From an uncultured Pelagibacteraceae bacterium (GTDB taxonomy: Bacteria; Pseudomonadota; Alphaproteobacteria; Pelagibacterales; Pelagibacteraceae), in assembly GCA_902551455.1 (NCBI GenBank), contig CACDDC010000002.1, positions 21,844 through 85,843 on the forward strand: a stretch of DNA of 64,000 nt, written 5' to 3'. Positions 37,067-46,378 of this stretch are shown piece after piece. Both the position numbers and the translations under genes were made by a program. Within the stretch, counting starts at the first letter, position 1. Every line of letters begins with the position of its first letter. Below the pieces are notes generated by a model. The model saw only the letters and a list, made by a program, of their open reading frames with translations. It did not search any database and had not been told where the DNA came from.

Positions 37067-38341
37067 ATGACAAAATCTAATGTTTCCTACGATTTAAAAA
37101 GATTTTCTGGAATTAAGAGAGATTACTCCGAAGAAGAGGTTGAAAGATTAAGAGGTTCAATAAAAATTCATTACTCGATGTGTGAGATGCAATCAAAAAA
37201 ATTGTGGAACTTGCTAAATACTGAGCCATATTTAAATACTCTAGGTTCATTATCCGGCAATCATTCAGTTCAACATGCAAAAGCAGGATTAAAGGCAATT
37301 TATGTTAGTGGTTGGCAAATAGCTGCAGACGCAAATACGGCGGGCGAGATGTATCCTGATCAGTCACTATATCCATTTGATAGTGCACCAAAATTAGTTG
37401 ACTCAATAAATAATGCACTTATTAGAGCAGATCAGATACAACATATGGAACTTAAAGATGGTGACATGAATAAAAAAGATAAAGTTGATTATATGTTACC
37501 AGTAATTGCTGATGGAGAAGCAGGATTTGGTGGACCTTTAAATGTATTTGAGCTAACAAAAAAATTTATAAAAGCTGGAGCAGCAGGTGTACATTTTGAA
37601 GATCAGTTAGCGAGTGAAAAAAAATGTGGTCATATGGGTGGCAAAGTATTAGTTCCAACTGCCACAATGATAAAAAATTTAAAAGCTGCAAGATTAGCTG
37701 CTGACATAGCTGATGTGCCTTTAATAATTCTTGCAAGAACAGATGCTAATGCAGCAAAACTTATTACAAATGATCATGATGAAAACGATAAACCATTTTT
37801 AACAGGAAAAAGATCTCCCGAAGGTTTTTATTACGTCAAGGATGGTATTGAACAAGCTATTTCAAGAGGTCTTGCATATGCTCCTTATGCAGACTTAATA
37901 TGGTGTGAAACTGCTACACCAAATATAGAAGAAGCAAAAAAGTTTGCTGATGCAATACACAAAAAATTTCCTGGTAAAATTTTAGCTTATAATTGTTCAC
38001 CATCATTTAATTGGAAAAAACATTTATCTGAAAATGAAATATCTGCTTTTCAACAAAAAATTGGAGCCATGGGATATAAATTTCAATTTATAACATTGGC
38101 AGGTTTTCATACACAGAATATAGCAATTTTTGAACTAGCAGAAAAATATAAAAATCAAGGTATGGCAGCTTACTCAAAAATACAAGAGCAAGAATTTGCA
38201 AAAGAAAAAGATGGTTATACTAGCGTCAAACATCAAAGGGAAGTGGGAACATCTTACTTTGATGCTGTATCTAATACTATTAGTTCTGGTAAAAGTTCAA
38301 CTACAGCAATGAAGGGTTCTACTGAGGAAGAACAATTTTAA
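37067..38341 (+). CDS. aceA: Isocitrate lyase
   Basis: A 424-residue isocitrate lyase, splitting isocitrate to glyoxylate and succinate. The catalytic loop is [16 protein letters not shown], with [42 protein letters not shown] and [13 protein letters not shown]. The gene stands alone and is divergent from a RamB-like regulator, a pairing that supports regulated glyoxylate bypass. It converges with the DjlA-like gene by four bases. Confidence 0.97.
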   Translation: MTKSNVSYDLKRFSGIKRDYSEEEVERLRGSIKIHYSMCEMQSKKLWNLLNTEPYLNTLGSLSGNHSVQHAKAGLKAIYVSGWQIAADANTAGEMYPDQSLYPFDSAPKLVDSINNALIRADQIQHMELKDGDMNKKDKVDYMLPVIADGEAGFGGPLNVFELTKKFIKAGAAGVHFEDQLASEKKCGHMGGKVLVPTATMIKNLKAARLAADIADVPLIILARTDANAAKLITNDHDENDKPFLTGKRSPEGFYYVKDGIEQAISRGLAYAPYADLIWCETATPNIEEAKKFADAIHKKFPGKILAYNCSPSFNWKKHLSENEISAFQQKIGAMGYKFQFITLAGFHTQNIAIFELAEKYKNQGMAAYSKIQEQEFAKEKDGYTSVKHQREVGTSYFDAVSNTISSGKSSTTAMKGSTEEEQF

Positions 38342-39063
38342 TTAGATTTTAATTTTTGTATTTGGTTCCAAGCAGAATTAATTGCTCTCATTTTTTTTTT
38401 ACTTTCCTCAATAACTTCCTTTGGAACGCCTTTATTCATTAGTAAATCAGGATGATTTTCTTTACTTAGTTTAATATATTTTTTTCTTATTAATTGGATA
38501 TTATCACTTGGGAGACTTTCTAAAACTACATAAGGATTAAGTTTATCTGAACTTTTTCTGCTTTCTCTTATACTATCAAATTGGACTTGGCTCAGACCAA
38601 AAATTTTTGATATATTTTCAATCATTATTAACTCTGATTGACTTACTTCCCCATCTGATTCTGCAATATAGAAAAGAATATTTATAACCTCTTCGAGAAC
38701 ATTAATGTTTCCCTGATAAAATTGTGCGATTTGTTTTGCATATGGCTCATATCCTGTGCTTTCTTCTTTTGCCCTATTAAAGATTTTACCAACTTCATCT
38801 AGTTCATTTTCCGGAATCCTCAATTTATCTTTTACCGCTATCAATTCTTCACGGCTTACTTTTCCATCAGCTTTACTCAATTTTGCAGAAAGAACTATTA
38901 ATGATAAAGCAAAAATTCTTTGTGATTGGGCAGATGCTCGAAATCCAGCATTTGTTCTAGTTCTAGAAATTTTTCCTCCGAGCAATGATCCTAAAAGCAT
39001 TCCAAAAGGCCCACCTATTGAAAAACCTATCATGCCACCAATTAAACTACCCCATATAGACAT
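38338..39063 (-). CDS. DjlA-like TerB/J-domain protein
   Basis: A 241-residue protein. The N terminus is a glycine-rich membrane segment ([20 protein letters not shown]), followed by a TerB-like helical domain (about residues 50-160: [26 protein letters not shown]) and a C-terminal J domain containing [13 protein letters not shown] with HPD. This is the DjlA architecture, a membrane co-chaperone of DnaK. The upstream gene ends two bases before it. Confidence 0.87.
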   Translation of the reverse strand: MSIWGSLIGGMIGFSIGGPFGMLLGSLLGGKISRTRTNAGFRASAQSQRIFALSLIVLSAKLSKADGKVSREELIAVKDKLRIPENELDEVGKIFNRAKEESTGYEPYAKQIAQFYQGNINVLEEVINILFYIAESDGEVSQSELIMIENISKIFGLSQVQFDSIRESRKSSDKLNPYVVLESLPSDNIQLIRKKYIKLSKENHPDLLMNKGVPKEVIEESKKKMRAINSAWNQIQKLKSN

Positions 39064-39065
39064 TT

Positions 39066-39746
39066 TTATTCAAACCCTTTTAATCGATATTCCCAATCCC
39101 CTAATCTAGAATAAGAAACTTTTAATATTATTTTTTTTTCAACATCGTACCAAATATCAAAGTTTAATTTTTTATCATTTGGTAAATTTTTATCCCTAGA
39201 TTTTAATTTATAATGATTGGCGTTATATTTTATATTATTAATAGTCAAACTTTCTTCTCCAATAAATTTTACAACTTGCTCTTTGATACTTCCAGATAAA
39301 GGGCTAATTTGTTTATTAGCATCTATTATTTCATGATTCCACCAATTACCTATCACATTATCAACTTCGGCTTCTCCTTTATAAGATGAGCCATGTATAT
39401 CAAATTTATTAGTTTTATTATTATAATTTAAATTTACGAATTTTTCTTTTTTATTTTGAAAAGTGTTAGATTTAAATTTAACTAATTTTCCACTTTCGTA
39501 TGTTTCAATGGCTTCACTTAAAATTGAAAACAAAGTTGCTCCCAAAATTTTTACTTTAAATTTTGTATAGTTTTTAACAACAGTTGTATTGTCATTATAT
39601 TCAAAAAAATAGTTACTGTAGCCTACAATCTCACCATTTCTTAAAACATCCATTTCTATTTTTACGATACCTTTATAATGATCAGTATGAGCTTGGAGCT
39701 CTGCAGCAAAAATTATAAATAATAAAAAATAAATATATTTTTTCAT
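39066..39746 (-). CDS. Secreted DUF6134-like protein
   Basis: A 226-residue protein with a signal peptide (KKYIYFLLFIIFAAELQA) and a beta-rich mature domain. The sequence around NWWNHEIIDANKQISPLSG and the closing WYDVEKKIILKVSYSRLGDW resemble DUF6134/DUF3108-type periplasmic proteins. Function is unknown. It lies two bases upstream of the DjlA-like gene, suggesting co-transcription. Confidence 0.65.
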   Translation of the reverse strand: MKKYIYFLLFIIFAAELQAHTDHYKGIVKIEMDVLRNGEIVGYSNYFFEYNDNTTVVKNYTKFKVKILGATLFSILSEAIETYESGKLVKFKSNTFQNKKEKFVNLNYNNKTNKFDIHGSSYKGEAEVDNVIGNWWNHEIIDANKQISPLSGSIKEQVVKFIGEESLTINNIKYNANHYKLKSRDKNLPNDKKLNFDIWYDVEKKIILKVSYSRLGDWEYRLKGFE

Positions 39747-39781
39747 TTTGTATAAATTTCAGGTATGAATATATAAAAAAA

Positions 39782-40429
39782 ATGTTTTTAACTATAAAAA
39801 AAATCCCTATAAAAAGTTGGAGCTCTCCAAAACCTTTGAATTTTAAACCTAAAATACTAACTTTTTTTTATTTATGTTTAGGACTAACATTTTTTGGTCT
39901 TGGAGAAGGTTTATTGCTTGTTTCTTTAACCGGAGCTTCACCGTGGAGTGTACTAGCTCAAGGCATATCCTTACATATCAATTATTCAATTGGACTAATT
40001 ACTTTTTTTATAAGTTTATTTGTTATTTTTTTATGGATTTTTTTAAATCAAAAACCCGGAATAGGTACTATCCTTAATGCTGTAATAATTGCATTCATGA
40101 TTGATGTTTCTTTAACTTATATAAGCACACCTGAGAATTATTTTTTCAAAATCATTATGGCAATAATTGCAGTTTTGATTGTTGGCCTAGGAAGTGGATT
40201 TTACTTAATAGCTAATTTAGGTCCTGGGCCAAGAGATGGTTTAATGACAGGATTACAACGAAAAACAAATTTACCAATTGCATTAGTAAGGGCATTTCTG
40301 GAAATTTCCGTTGTTACCATAGGCTGGTATTTAGGCGGCAAAGTAGGTGCAGGAACATTGCTTTTCGCTTTTGGTGTAGGACCGAGTGTTGCACTTGGCT
40401 TGCTTATAGTAGGAAAATTATTTAAATAA
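39782..40429 (+). CDS. YczE/YitT-like integral membrane protein
   Basis: A 215-residue protein with about five helices. Conserved parts are FFGLGEGLLLVSLTGASPW, FLNQKPGIGTILNAVIIAF and NLGPGPRDGLMTGLQRKTNL, characteristic of the YczE/YyaS/YitT group. Function of this group is not established. It precedes the sugar O-methyltransferase gene by six bases. Confidence 0.75.
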   Translation: MFLTIKKIPIKSWSSPKPLNFKPKILTFFYLCLGLTFFGLGEGLLLVSLTGASPWSVLAQGISLHINYSIGLITFFISLFVIFLWIFLNQKPGIGTILNAVIIAFMIDVSLTYISTPENYFFKIIMAIIAVLIVGLGSGFYLIANLGPGPRDGLMTGLQRKTNLPIALVRAFLEISVVTIGWYLGGKVGAGTLLFAFGVGPSVALGLLIVGKLFK

Positions 40430-40435
40430 TTAATT

Positions 40436-41533
40436 ATGGCCAGTCTATTTAGAAAAATTTTTCCAAAAAGATTTAGTCCCTATTGGCAAAAAATAAAAGA
40501 AAACGAAAAATTAGATAAAGATATTAAATATATTACAGACTTATTTATAAATTCGGAGTCATATAAATATGTTTCAAATATGTGGCATATTATTAATATT
40601 TCTCACTATAAAAAAATACTAGAAAAGGGAATCGAAAATTATGGATCTGGAATTGCTCAGCAATATTTTACTTTTACAAATTACGAAGAAGATTATTTAA
40701 AAAAATTATTAAATAATCCTGAAGTAAAAAAAATAAATAAAAATAATTGTAATTTTAAAGTTCATGATGGTTTTACTTTAGATCAAAGTACTAATTATAA
40801 TTATTTATGTAAATTACTTTATGAATATTTTAAAAGTAATAATTATTTTGAATTTCTAAAAATTTTAAATGATAAAACGTACATTGGTTTTAATGATCCT
40901 TATATAACTTTAGACAGCATAAATATTACTACAGACAAAATCGTTTCATTATTAGACTTTGAAAAAATAAATAATTTTAAGGAAATTGAAAATAACAACA
41001 CCATACTTGAACTTGGAGCAGGATCAGGGAGGCTTTCAGAATGTATACTATCTTTAAGAAATAATATTAATTACACAATATGTGATATACCTCCGTCCAT
41101 ATATGTTTCTTATAAAAGGCTGAAGCTTGCATTCCCACAAAAAAAAATTTCGCTGTTAATTAATATAAATGATATAGATCAATTAACTAAACAAATTAAA
41201 AATAATGATATTTCATTTATTTTTCCCCATCAATTAAAATTTATAAAATCTAATTTTTATAATATGGCTTTAGCGGTAGATTGTTTACACGAAATGGATA
41301 AAAAAACTCTCAAATTATATTTTGAACTTATTTCTAATATCACAGAAAATTTTTATTTTTCTATTTGGTCCAAAACAAAAAATTGGTTTTCTGGAAAATT
41401 ATTTAAAAGAACAGAAGAATTAGTTTTTGAAAATGGAGATTATCCAATTCCAATATTTTGGAAAAATGTTTTTAAGGAAAACTTAGTATTTCCATCAAAT
41501 CAAATTGGCCTAGGATATAAATTTAAAAAATGA
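40436..41533 (+). CDS. Putative sugar O-methyltransferase
   Basis: A 365-residue protein with a Rossmann methyltransferase core in its middle: NTILELGAGSGRLSECIL, YTICDIPPSIYVSYKRL, FIFPHQLKF and LAVDCLHEMDKKTL. This pattern matches the bacterial 'putative sugar O-methyltransferase' family often found in surface-polysaccharide regions. It is the last conventional gene before the repeat-flanked island. Confidence 0.72.
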   Translation: MASLFRKIFPKRFSPYWQKIKENEKLDKDIKYITDLFINSESYKYVSNMWHIINISHYKKILEKGIENYGSGIAQQYFTFTNYEEDYLKKLLNNPEVKKINKNNCNFKVHDGFTLDQSTNYNYLCKLLYEYFKSNNYFEFLKILNDKTYIGFNDPYITLDSINITTDKIVSLLDFEKINNFKEIENNNTILELGAGSGRLSECILSLRNNINYTICDIPPSIYVSYKRLKLAFPQKKISLLININDIDQLTKQIKNNDISFIFPHQLKFIKSNFYNMALAVDCLHEMDKKTLKLYFELISNITENFYFSIWSKTKNWFSGKLFKRTEELVFENGDYPIPIFWKNVFKENLVFPSNQIGLGYKFKK

Positions 41534-41591
41534 TTTATTTATAAAAAGTAAAACAAATGTTGAAATTTCTTAGTTGATGAGAAATTCTAAA

Positions 41592-41621
41592 GGTGACTTA
41601 ATCTAATATTAGGTTTAAAAT
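41592..41621 (+). promoter_or_regulatory. Island promoter P1 (WGR gene)
   Basis: GGTGACTT at 41592-41599 and TAAAAT at 41616-41621 are separated by 16 bases. The ATG at 41628 lies six bases after the -10, so the mRNA would be leaderless. This is the leftmost member of a promoter family found in every cassette of the island, here without a preceding hairpin. Confidence 0.55.
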
Positions 41622-41627
41622 ACCTTT

Positions 41628-41846
41628 ATGAAAAAATATTTTGAATATACAGACGCAGTTAGCAATAAGTTTTGGGAAATAAGCTTGAAAGGAAAACATG
41701 TACTAATTTCCTATGGAAGAATTGGAATTAAAAAGCCTGCAAAAATTGAAAAAATTTTTAAAGGTCAAACTGCTAGTGAAGATGCAAAAAAATTTGCTGA
41801 TTCAAAGATTAGAGAAAAGATAAATAAAGGTTATTTAGAAAAATAA
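41628..41846 (+). CDS. WGR-domain protein
   Basis: A 72-residue protein that is essentially one WGR domain: KFWEISLKGKHVLISYGRIG, followed by TASEDAKKFADSKIREKINKGYLE. WGR domains occur in PARPs and bacterial MolR-like proteins and are thought to bind nucleic acid. The gene stands alone in the first cassette, with promoter P1 and a hairpin immediately after its stop codon. Function is unknown. Confidence 0.85.
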   Translation: MKKYFEYTDAVSNKFWEISLKGKHVLISYGRIGIKKPAKIEKIFKGQTASEDAKKFADSKIREKINKGYLEK

Positions 41847-41921
41847 AAAAAACCCCCAAAACTTTCTTTCCGAGGGTTCTAATTTTGTTTAGTGTATGTT
41901 TTTAGAGTGTTCTCTAAATGG
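41846..41921 (-). ncRNA. Candidate minus-strand small RNA, repeat 1
   Basis: A predicted RNA of about 75 nt starting near 41921 and ending in the T run at 41844-41850. It has a short stem (ATTTAGAG/CTCTAAA) and a terminal hairpin (41851-41878) with a GAAA loop. In this copy the loop-closing pair is lost. Evidence is comparative across the five repeats; no transcript is shown. Confidence 0.35.
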
Positions 41922-42042
41922 AAACGAATTACATTCACACACATATTCCGCCATTACTCACTTATTTAAGAACTTCATTGAGAAAACCCTCTAATTTAAA
42001 AGCAAGTTAAAAGATGATTTCATTGAAGAGTTGGGTTAGGTT
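41851..42042. repeat. Island repeat, copy 1
   Basis: First of five related intergenic units. Order: hairpin 41851-41878, ATTTAGAG stem 41902-41918, box attacattc from 41928, a 14-base variable segment, box CCATTACTCACTTATTTAAG from 41951, a single TTCATTG word at 41974, AAAGCAAGTT then promoter P2. It separates the WGR gene from the TPR-like/helicase pair. Confidence 0.92.
42013..42042 (+). promoter_or_regulatory. Island promoter P2
   Basis: GATGATTT at 42013-42020 and TAGGTT at 42037-42042 with a 16-base spacer. ATG 42048 is five bases downstream of the -10, again suggesting a leaderless transcript. The -10 is the weakest match of the set. Confidence 0.45.
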
Positions 42043-42047
42043 TGGAT

Positions 42048-42683
42048 ATGAAAGTAAGGGACCTTCTTAAAAAAGCGACTAAATTAAAAAAAGAAAATAA
42101 GGTTGAGGAAGCAATAAAAGTTTTAGATGAAGCGTATAAAAAAGGAATTTATGAACCTCCTTCATATGAAATGGAAGAGGATGAGGAATATACTGATTTT
42201 GATAAATTACTTTCTTTACAAGATTTAGTCAGAAAAGCAAAATATCTTCAAGAGGTTGGAAAAATAGATGAGTCACTTAAATATTTAGATGAATTAATTA
42301 AATCTACTTCTAGCAGAGCAAATTATAGTGTTTGGGAGATAGATGAACTTTCAAATATACATAATCATAAGGCAATAGTTTTAAAAAAAGAAAAGCGTTT
42401 TAATGAAGAGTTTATAGAAAGACTTAAATCTTATTGTTTAAGAGGTATTTCGGCAAATCTGAAATCTGCTAGTAAAGATAAGTTTTTAAGTAAAAATTTT
42501 ATCCCTGTTTTGAAACATATGTTGGATCCAGTAAAATTACTTAAATTTGTTGAAGATAATTCAAAAAAAACAACAATTAAGTTTGATAAAAGAGAAGTAG
42601 TAGGATTTGTTCAACTAGTTATAAATCAACATTATAAAACTGATAAGATTGGCATAGAATTTAAAAAATTAGTAAAAGGTTGA
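42048..42683 (+). CDS. TPR-like helical protein of unknown function
   Basis: A 211-residue, mostly helical protein. Two TPR-like units are visible (KATKLKKENKVEEAIKVLDE and KAKYLQEVGKIDESLKYLDE), separated by an acidic insert (MEEDEEYTDFDK). ATG 42048 is preferred; TTG 42042 overlaps the predicted -10. Its stop lies eight bases before the nuclease-helicase start, so the two are probably a functional pair. No family is recognised for the C-terminal half. Confidence 0.65.
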   Translation: MKVRDLLKKATKLKKENKVEEAIKVLDEAYKKGIYEPPSYEMEEDEEYTDFDKLLSLQDLVRKAKYLQEVGKIDESLKYLDELIKSTSSRANYSVWEIDELSNIHNHKAIVLKKEKRFNEEFIERLKSYCLRGISANLKSASKDKFLSKNFIPVLKHMLDPVKLLKFVEDNSKKTTIKFDKREVVGFVQLVINQHYKTDKIGIEFKKLVKG

Positions 42684-42691
42684 ACTTGGGT

Positions 42692-45600
42692 ATGAAAAAT
42701 CTTTATTCTCCATCAATGCTTAAAAGTTATTTAAGTTGTAAGTATATAATTTTTAATGACATTTATGAGAAGAAATTAAAATTAAAAAAAATTGAATTAT
42801 CTAAAAATGATAAATTAAGACTTGAAAAAGGTAATGATCACGAAAAAAACTATCTTAAAGAACTTAAGAAGAAATATAAAAAAGTAATTGATATAAAAAA
42901 TTCTGATTTATCTAAAGAGGAGAAAATTTCCAAAACTATTCAATCAATGAAGGAAGGATGGGAAGTAATACATGGAGGTTATTTAAAAAGAGATAAATGG
43001 AGAGGTGAATTTGATTTTTTAATTATTAATAAAAATTTGAAGTCAAAGTTTGGTAATTATAGTTATGAAGTAATTGATACTAAAAATTCAAATAAACCAA
43101 AACCAGATCACATCATTCAATTGGGTATGTACACTTATATGTTAGAGGGTACCCAAGGCGTATTACCAAAAAAATTTACAATTGTTTTAAAAGATATGGT
43201 GAAGGAAGATGTTCAGGTTAATCAAGTAAATGAGTTTTTTAAAACACATAGAGAAAACTATGAAAAATTTACCTCAAACGGAATTGACAAAACAAAACCT
43301 GAGAAATGTAGTTTTTGTCAAATATGTTCATGGCAAGAGGAATGTGAAAAAATATGGATTAAAGAAGATAATCTAAATCAAGTAGGAGGATTAACAAGAG
43401 TTCATTTAAAAAAATTATTAGAAATTAAAATTAATAATGCTACTAAATTGTCAAAACAAGATTCTACTAAAATTCTTAAAGGATTTAGAAAAGAAATTTC
43501 ACATAAACTTATTACTCAAGCAAAACTTCAAAAAGAATATGAAAAAACCAACGTACCTGTTCATCAACCAAATCCTAATAATTTAAATGGTATTAAAGGA
43601 TTTAATTCATTACCAGAACCTACTGCTTGTGACTTATATTTTGATATTGAGAGTGTTGAAGATCATATTTATCCAGGTGGTTTAGAATATCTCTTTGGAA
43701 TTTATTATGTTGAAAATGATAAAGAAAAATTTAAAGCATTTTGGGCACATAATAAAGATGAAGAAAAAAAAAATGTTATTAATTTTTTTGAATTTACAAA
43801 ATCACATTTTAAAAAATATCCTTCATCTAAAATTTATCATTACGGTTCTTATGAAATCACAGCGTTGTTAAAACTTACCTCATTTCATAAAGTTAAAGGA
43901 ATTGAATATGATCATTATTTAAACTTAGATAAATTTGTAAATTTACTAAATGTAAATAAACAAGGACTATTCATTTCTGAAAATAGTTATTCATTAAAAA
44001 ATGTTGAAAAATTTTATGATTTTAAACGCGAAGGTGATGTTCAAAAAGGAGATGTATCCCAAGAATATTATAGTGAATGGATTGAGACTGAAGATCAAAA
44101 GTTTTTAGATGAAATAGAAAGTTATAATAAACAAGATTGTCGATCAACTTATGAACTTCATAAATGGTTATTGAAAATTAAACCATCAGATACCTCTTGG
44201 TTTGTTCCTCAAAGAAAAGATAGTGAAATGGAACTTAGAGATTGGGAAGTTGATATGTTGGCGTATCAAGACAAAGTTGAAAAATCAAAAATTAAAGATC
44301 CAAAAATTAAACAATTAATGTCAGATATTATTGGTTTCTATAATCGAGAAGATAAACCTGCTTGGCGTGAGTTTTTTGAGAGAAGAAATAACTCTGATGA
44401 AGAGTTAATTGATGATCCAGAATGTATTGGAAACATGAAATCTAATGGCAAACCTACTCCAGATAAGAGATCTTTAATTTATTCTTATAAATTTGAAGAT
44501 CAAGATTTTAAACTGAGAAAGAGTAAGAAAACTGTAATTGCTAACAATCAAGATATTGAACAAAAAGATTATGCGGGAACAATTATTGATATTGATTACA
44601 AAAAAAAAGAAGTTCTTTTAAAAAGAGGAACCTCGCAAGGAATATTGCCAGCAATTTTATCAATTGGTCCTGACAAACCAAGACCGAATACTAAACTTAT
44701 TTCAAATACTTATAAATTTATTGATACTCTTATTGGAAAGGAGAACAAATATAAGGCATTAAATGATTTTTTAGATAAAAAACATCCAAGAATAAAAGGA
44801 ATTAAAACAGGAGATAAAATTATTTCATCTGATGAATTTCATAAAGAAATTCCAAAAATAATTTCAAATTTAGATAATAGTTATCTTTACATTCAAGGAC
44901 CTCCAGGGACAGGAAAAACTTATCAAGCAGCAAACGCAATTATAGAATTATTAAAACAAAACAAAAAAATTGCGATAACTGGATTATCTCACAAAGTTAT
45001 TCATAACTTACTTCAAAGAATTGAAGATATGGCATCAGAAAAACAATTTGAGTTTGAAGGATATAAAAGAGGAACTCTTGAAGATGACGATACTGTTTTT
45101 AATGGTGAATATATTAAGACATATGAAAAAGATCCTGTGTTTATGAATGCTCTTAAGGAAAGAGATAAAGGACAAATATTTGCGGGTACAAAATATCATT
45201 TAGCAAGCACTTTTTATGATGAAAAAATTGATTATCTTTTTATAGATGAAACAGGACAACTTAGTTTAGCGGATTTAATAAGCATTGGAAATATTGCTAA
45301 AAATATAATTTTAATTGGTGATCAAAATCAATTAGGTCAACCTATTAGAGGAACTCATCCAAATGAGTCTGGTCAATCAATATTAGACTACCTATTAGAG
45401 GGAAAAGATACAATTTCTGAAGATAGAGGAATATTTTTAAATAAAACATATAGATTAAATTCTAAATTAAATGAATTTATCTCTTCTAATTTTTATGAAG
45501 AACGACTTATTTGTGACAAAAGCACAGATAAAAGAATAATAAATTTTAACAAAAAATCGAAAATCAAAGATAGTGGAATTCACTATATTGAAATGAATCA

Positions 45601-46054
45601 CAAAAATAATGTTCAAACAAGTATAGAAGAATTTGAAGTAATTAGAGATTTAATGAAAGAAATGATCGGACTTGAGTTTGATGATAAAGGAAAAAAAAGA
45701 AAATTATCTGTAGATGATTTTTTGATTATTAGTCCATATAATACCCAAGTAAATTTATTAATTTCAAAATTAGAAGAATCTAAAATTAAAAATCCTAGAG
45801 TAGGGACAATTGATAAGTTTCAAGGTCAAGAAGCACCTGTTACAATTATTTCTATGACATCATCAGATAGTGACTCTTTACCACGAAATAAAGAGTTTTT
45901 CTTTAGTAGAAATCGATTAAATGTTGCAATTTCTAGAGCGCAAGTAGCATCTATAATATTATTTAATCCAAATTTATTAGATAGTTCTCCAAAAAATTTA
46001 GATCAAATAAAGTTAATGAATAATTTTTTTAAATTACTCAATTATAAAATTTAA
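42692..46054 (+). CDS. TM0106-type RecB-like nuclease fused to a UPF1/Dna2-type helicase
   Basis: A 1120-residue multidomain protein. Residues about 1-220 are a PD-(D/E)XK nuclease (RGEFDFLIINK, YEVIDTKNS) ending in four cysteines, CSFCQICSWQEEC from residue 206, as in Fe-S nucleases such as Cas4 and AddB. Residues about 310-490 are an RNase H-like exonuclease (LYFDIESVEDH, YNKQDCRSTYELH). The SF1 helicase has Walker A QGPPGTGKTYQAA near 736, IDETGQ, GDQNQLGQPI, DKFQGQEAPVTIIS and NRLNVAISRAQ. It probably processes DNA or RNA ends. ATG 42692 is chosen over TTG 42680. Confidence 0.88.
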   Translation: MKNLYSPSMLKSYLSCKYIIFNDIYEKKLKLKKIELSKNDKLRLEKGNDHEKNYLKELKKKYKKVIDIKNSDLSKEEKISKTIQSMKEGWEVIHGGYLKRDKWRGEFDFLIINKNLKSKFGNYSYEVIDTKNSNKPKPDHIIQLGMYTYMLEGTQGVLPKKFTIVLKDMVKEDVQVNQVNEFFKTHRENYEKFTSNGIDKTKPEKCSFCQICSWQEECEKIWIKEDNLNQVGGLTRVHLKKLLEIKINNATKLSKQDSTKILKGFRKEISHKLITQAKLQKEYEKTNVPVHQPNPNNLNGIKGFNSLPEPTACDLYFDIESVEDHIYPGGLEYLFGIYYVENDKEKFKAFWAHNKDEEKKNVINFFEFTKSHFKKYPSSKIYHYGSYEITALLKLTSFHKVKGIEYDHYLNLDKFVNLLNVNKQGLFISENSYSLKNVEKFYDFKREGDVQKGDVSQEYYSEWIETEDQKFLDEIESYNKQDCRSTYELHKWLLKIKPSDTSWFVPQRKDSEMELRDWEVDMLAYQDKVEKSKIKDPKIKQLMSDIIGFYNREDKPAWREFFERRNNSDEELIDDPECIGNMKSNGKPTPDKRSLIYSYKFEDQDFKLRKSKKTVIANNQDIEQKDYAGTIIDIDYKKKEVLLKRGTSQGILPAILSIGPDKPRPNTKLISNTYKFIDTLIGKENKYKALNDFLDKKHPRIKGIKTGDKIISSDEFHKEIPKIISNLDNSYLYIQGPPGTGKTYQAANAIIELLKQNKKIAITGLSHKVIHNLLQRIEDMASEKQFEFEGYKRGTLEDDDTVFNGEYIKTYEKDPVFMNALKERDKGQIFAGTKYHLASTFYDEKIDYLFIDETGQLSLADLISIGNIAKNIILIGDQNQLGQPIRGTHPNESGQSILDYLLEGKDTISEDRGIFLNKTYRLNSKLNEFISSNFYEERLICDKSTDKRIINFNKKSKIKDSGIHYIEMNHKNNVQTSIEEFEVIRDLMKEMIGLEFDDKGKKRKLSVDDFLIISPYNTQVNLLISKLEESKIKNPRVGTIDKFQGQEAPVTIISMTSSDSDSLPRNKEFFFSRNRLNVAISRAQVASIILFNPNLLDSSPKNLDQIKLMNNFFKLLNYKI

Positions 46055-46130
46055 AAAAAAACCCCCAAAACTTTCGTTCCGAGGGTTCTAATTTTGTTTA
46101 ATTTCTGTATTTAGAGTGTTCTGGTTGGGG
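46054..46130 (-). ncRNA. Candidate minus-strand small RNA, repeat 2
   Basis: A predicted RNA of about 77 nt from near 46130 to the T run at 46053-46059. The terminal hairpin (46060-46087) has a GAAA loop closed by C-G and pairs through G-U wobbles only on this strand. The 5' part differs from copies 1, 4 and 5: it reads ATTCCCCAACCAGAACACTC and lacks the ATTTAGAG stem. Confidence 0.35.
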
Positions 46131-46316
46131 AATCGTATTACATTCGCATACATTTATTGCCATTACTCACTTATTTAACTTCTTCACTGCAAACTTCACT
46201 GCAGAATCAGACGAAACGAGAAGGGTACGAGAAAGGTGACCTCGTACGCCACAAAGGCATTGATACCCATGTGCAAAAACTACTTTGATGACTTCATTGA
46301 GGAGTGGGGTTAAAAT
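46060..46316. repeat. Island repeat, copy 2 (longest)
   Basis: Hairpin 46060-46087, box attacattc from 46137, 14-base variable segment, box CCATTACTCACTTATTTAA from 46160, tandem TTCACTG at 46183 and 46195 (12-base period), then ACGAGAA repeated. An extra GTACGAG/CTCGTAC inverted repeat (46225-46247) encloses a second GGTGAC. The 324-base gene-free stretch 46055-46378 holds this unit and promoter P3. Confidence 0.92.
46287..46316 (+). promoter_or_regulatory. Island promoter P3
   Basis: GATGACTT at 46287-46294 and TAAAAT at 46311-46316 with a 16-base spacer. Transcription from here would give a leader of about 55 bases before the MORN gene ATG at 46379, unlike the near-leaderless cassettes. 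Confidence 0.5.
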
Positions 46317-46378
46317 GGGTTATGGAAAAAGAAACTCTAACATTAGTTACCACAGAAAAAATGAGTTAGGATTAATTT

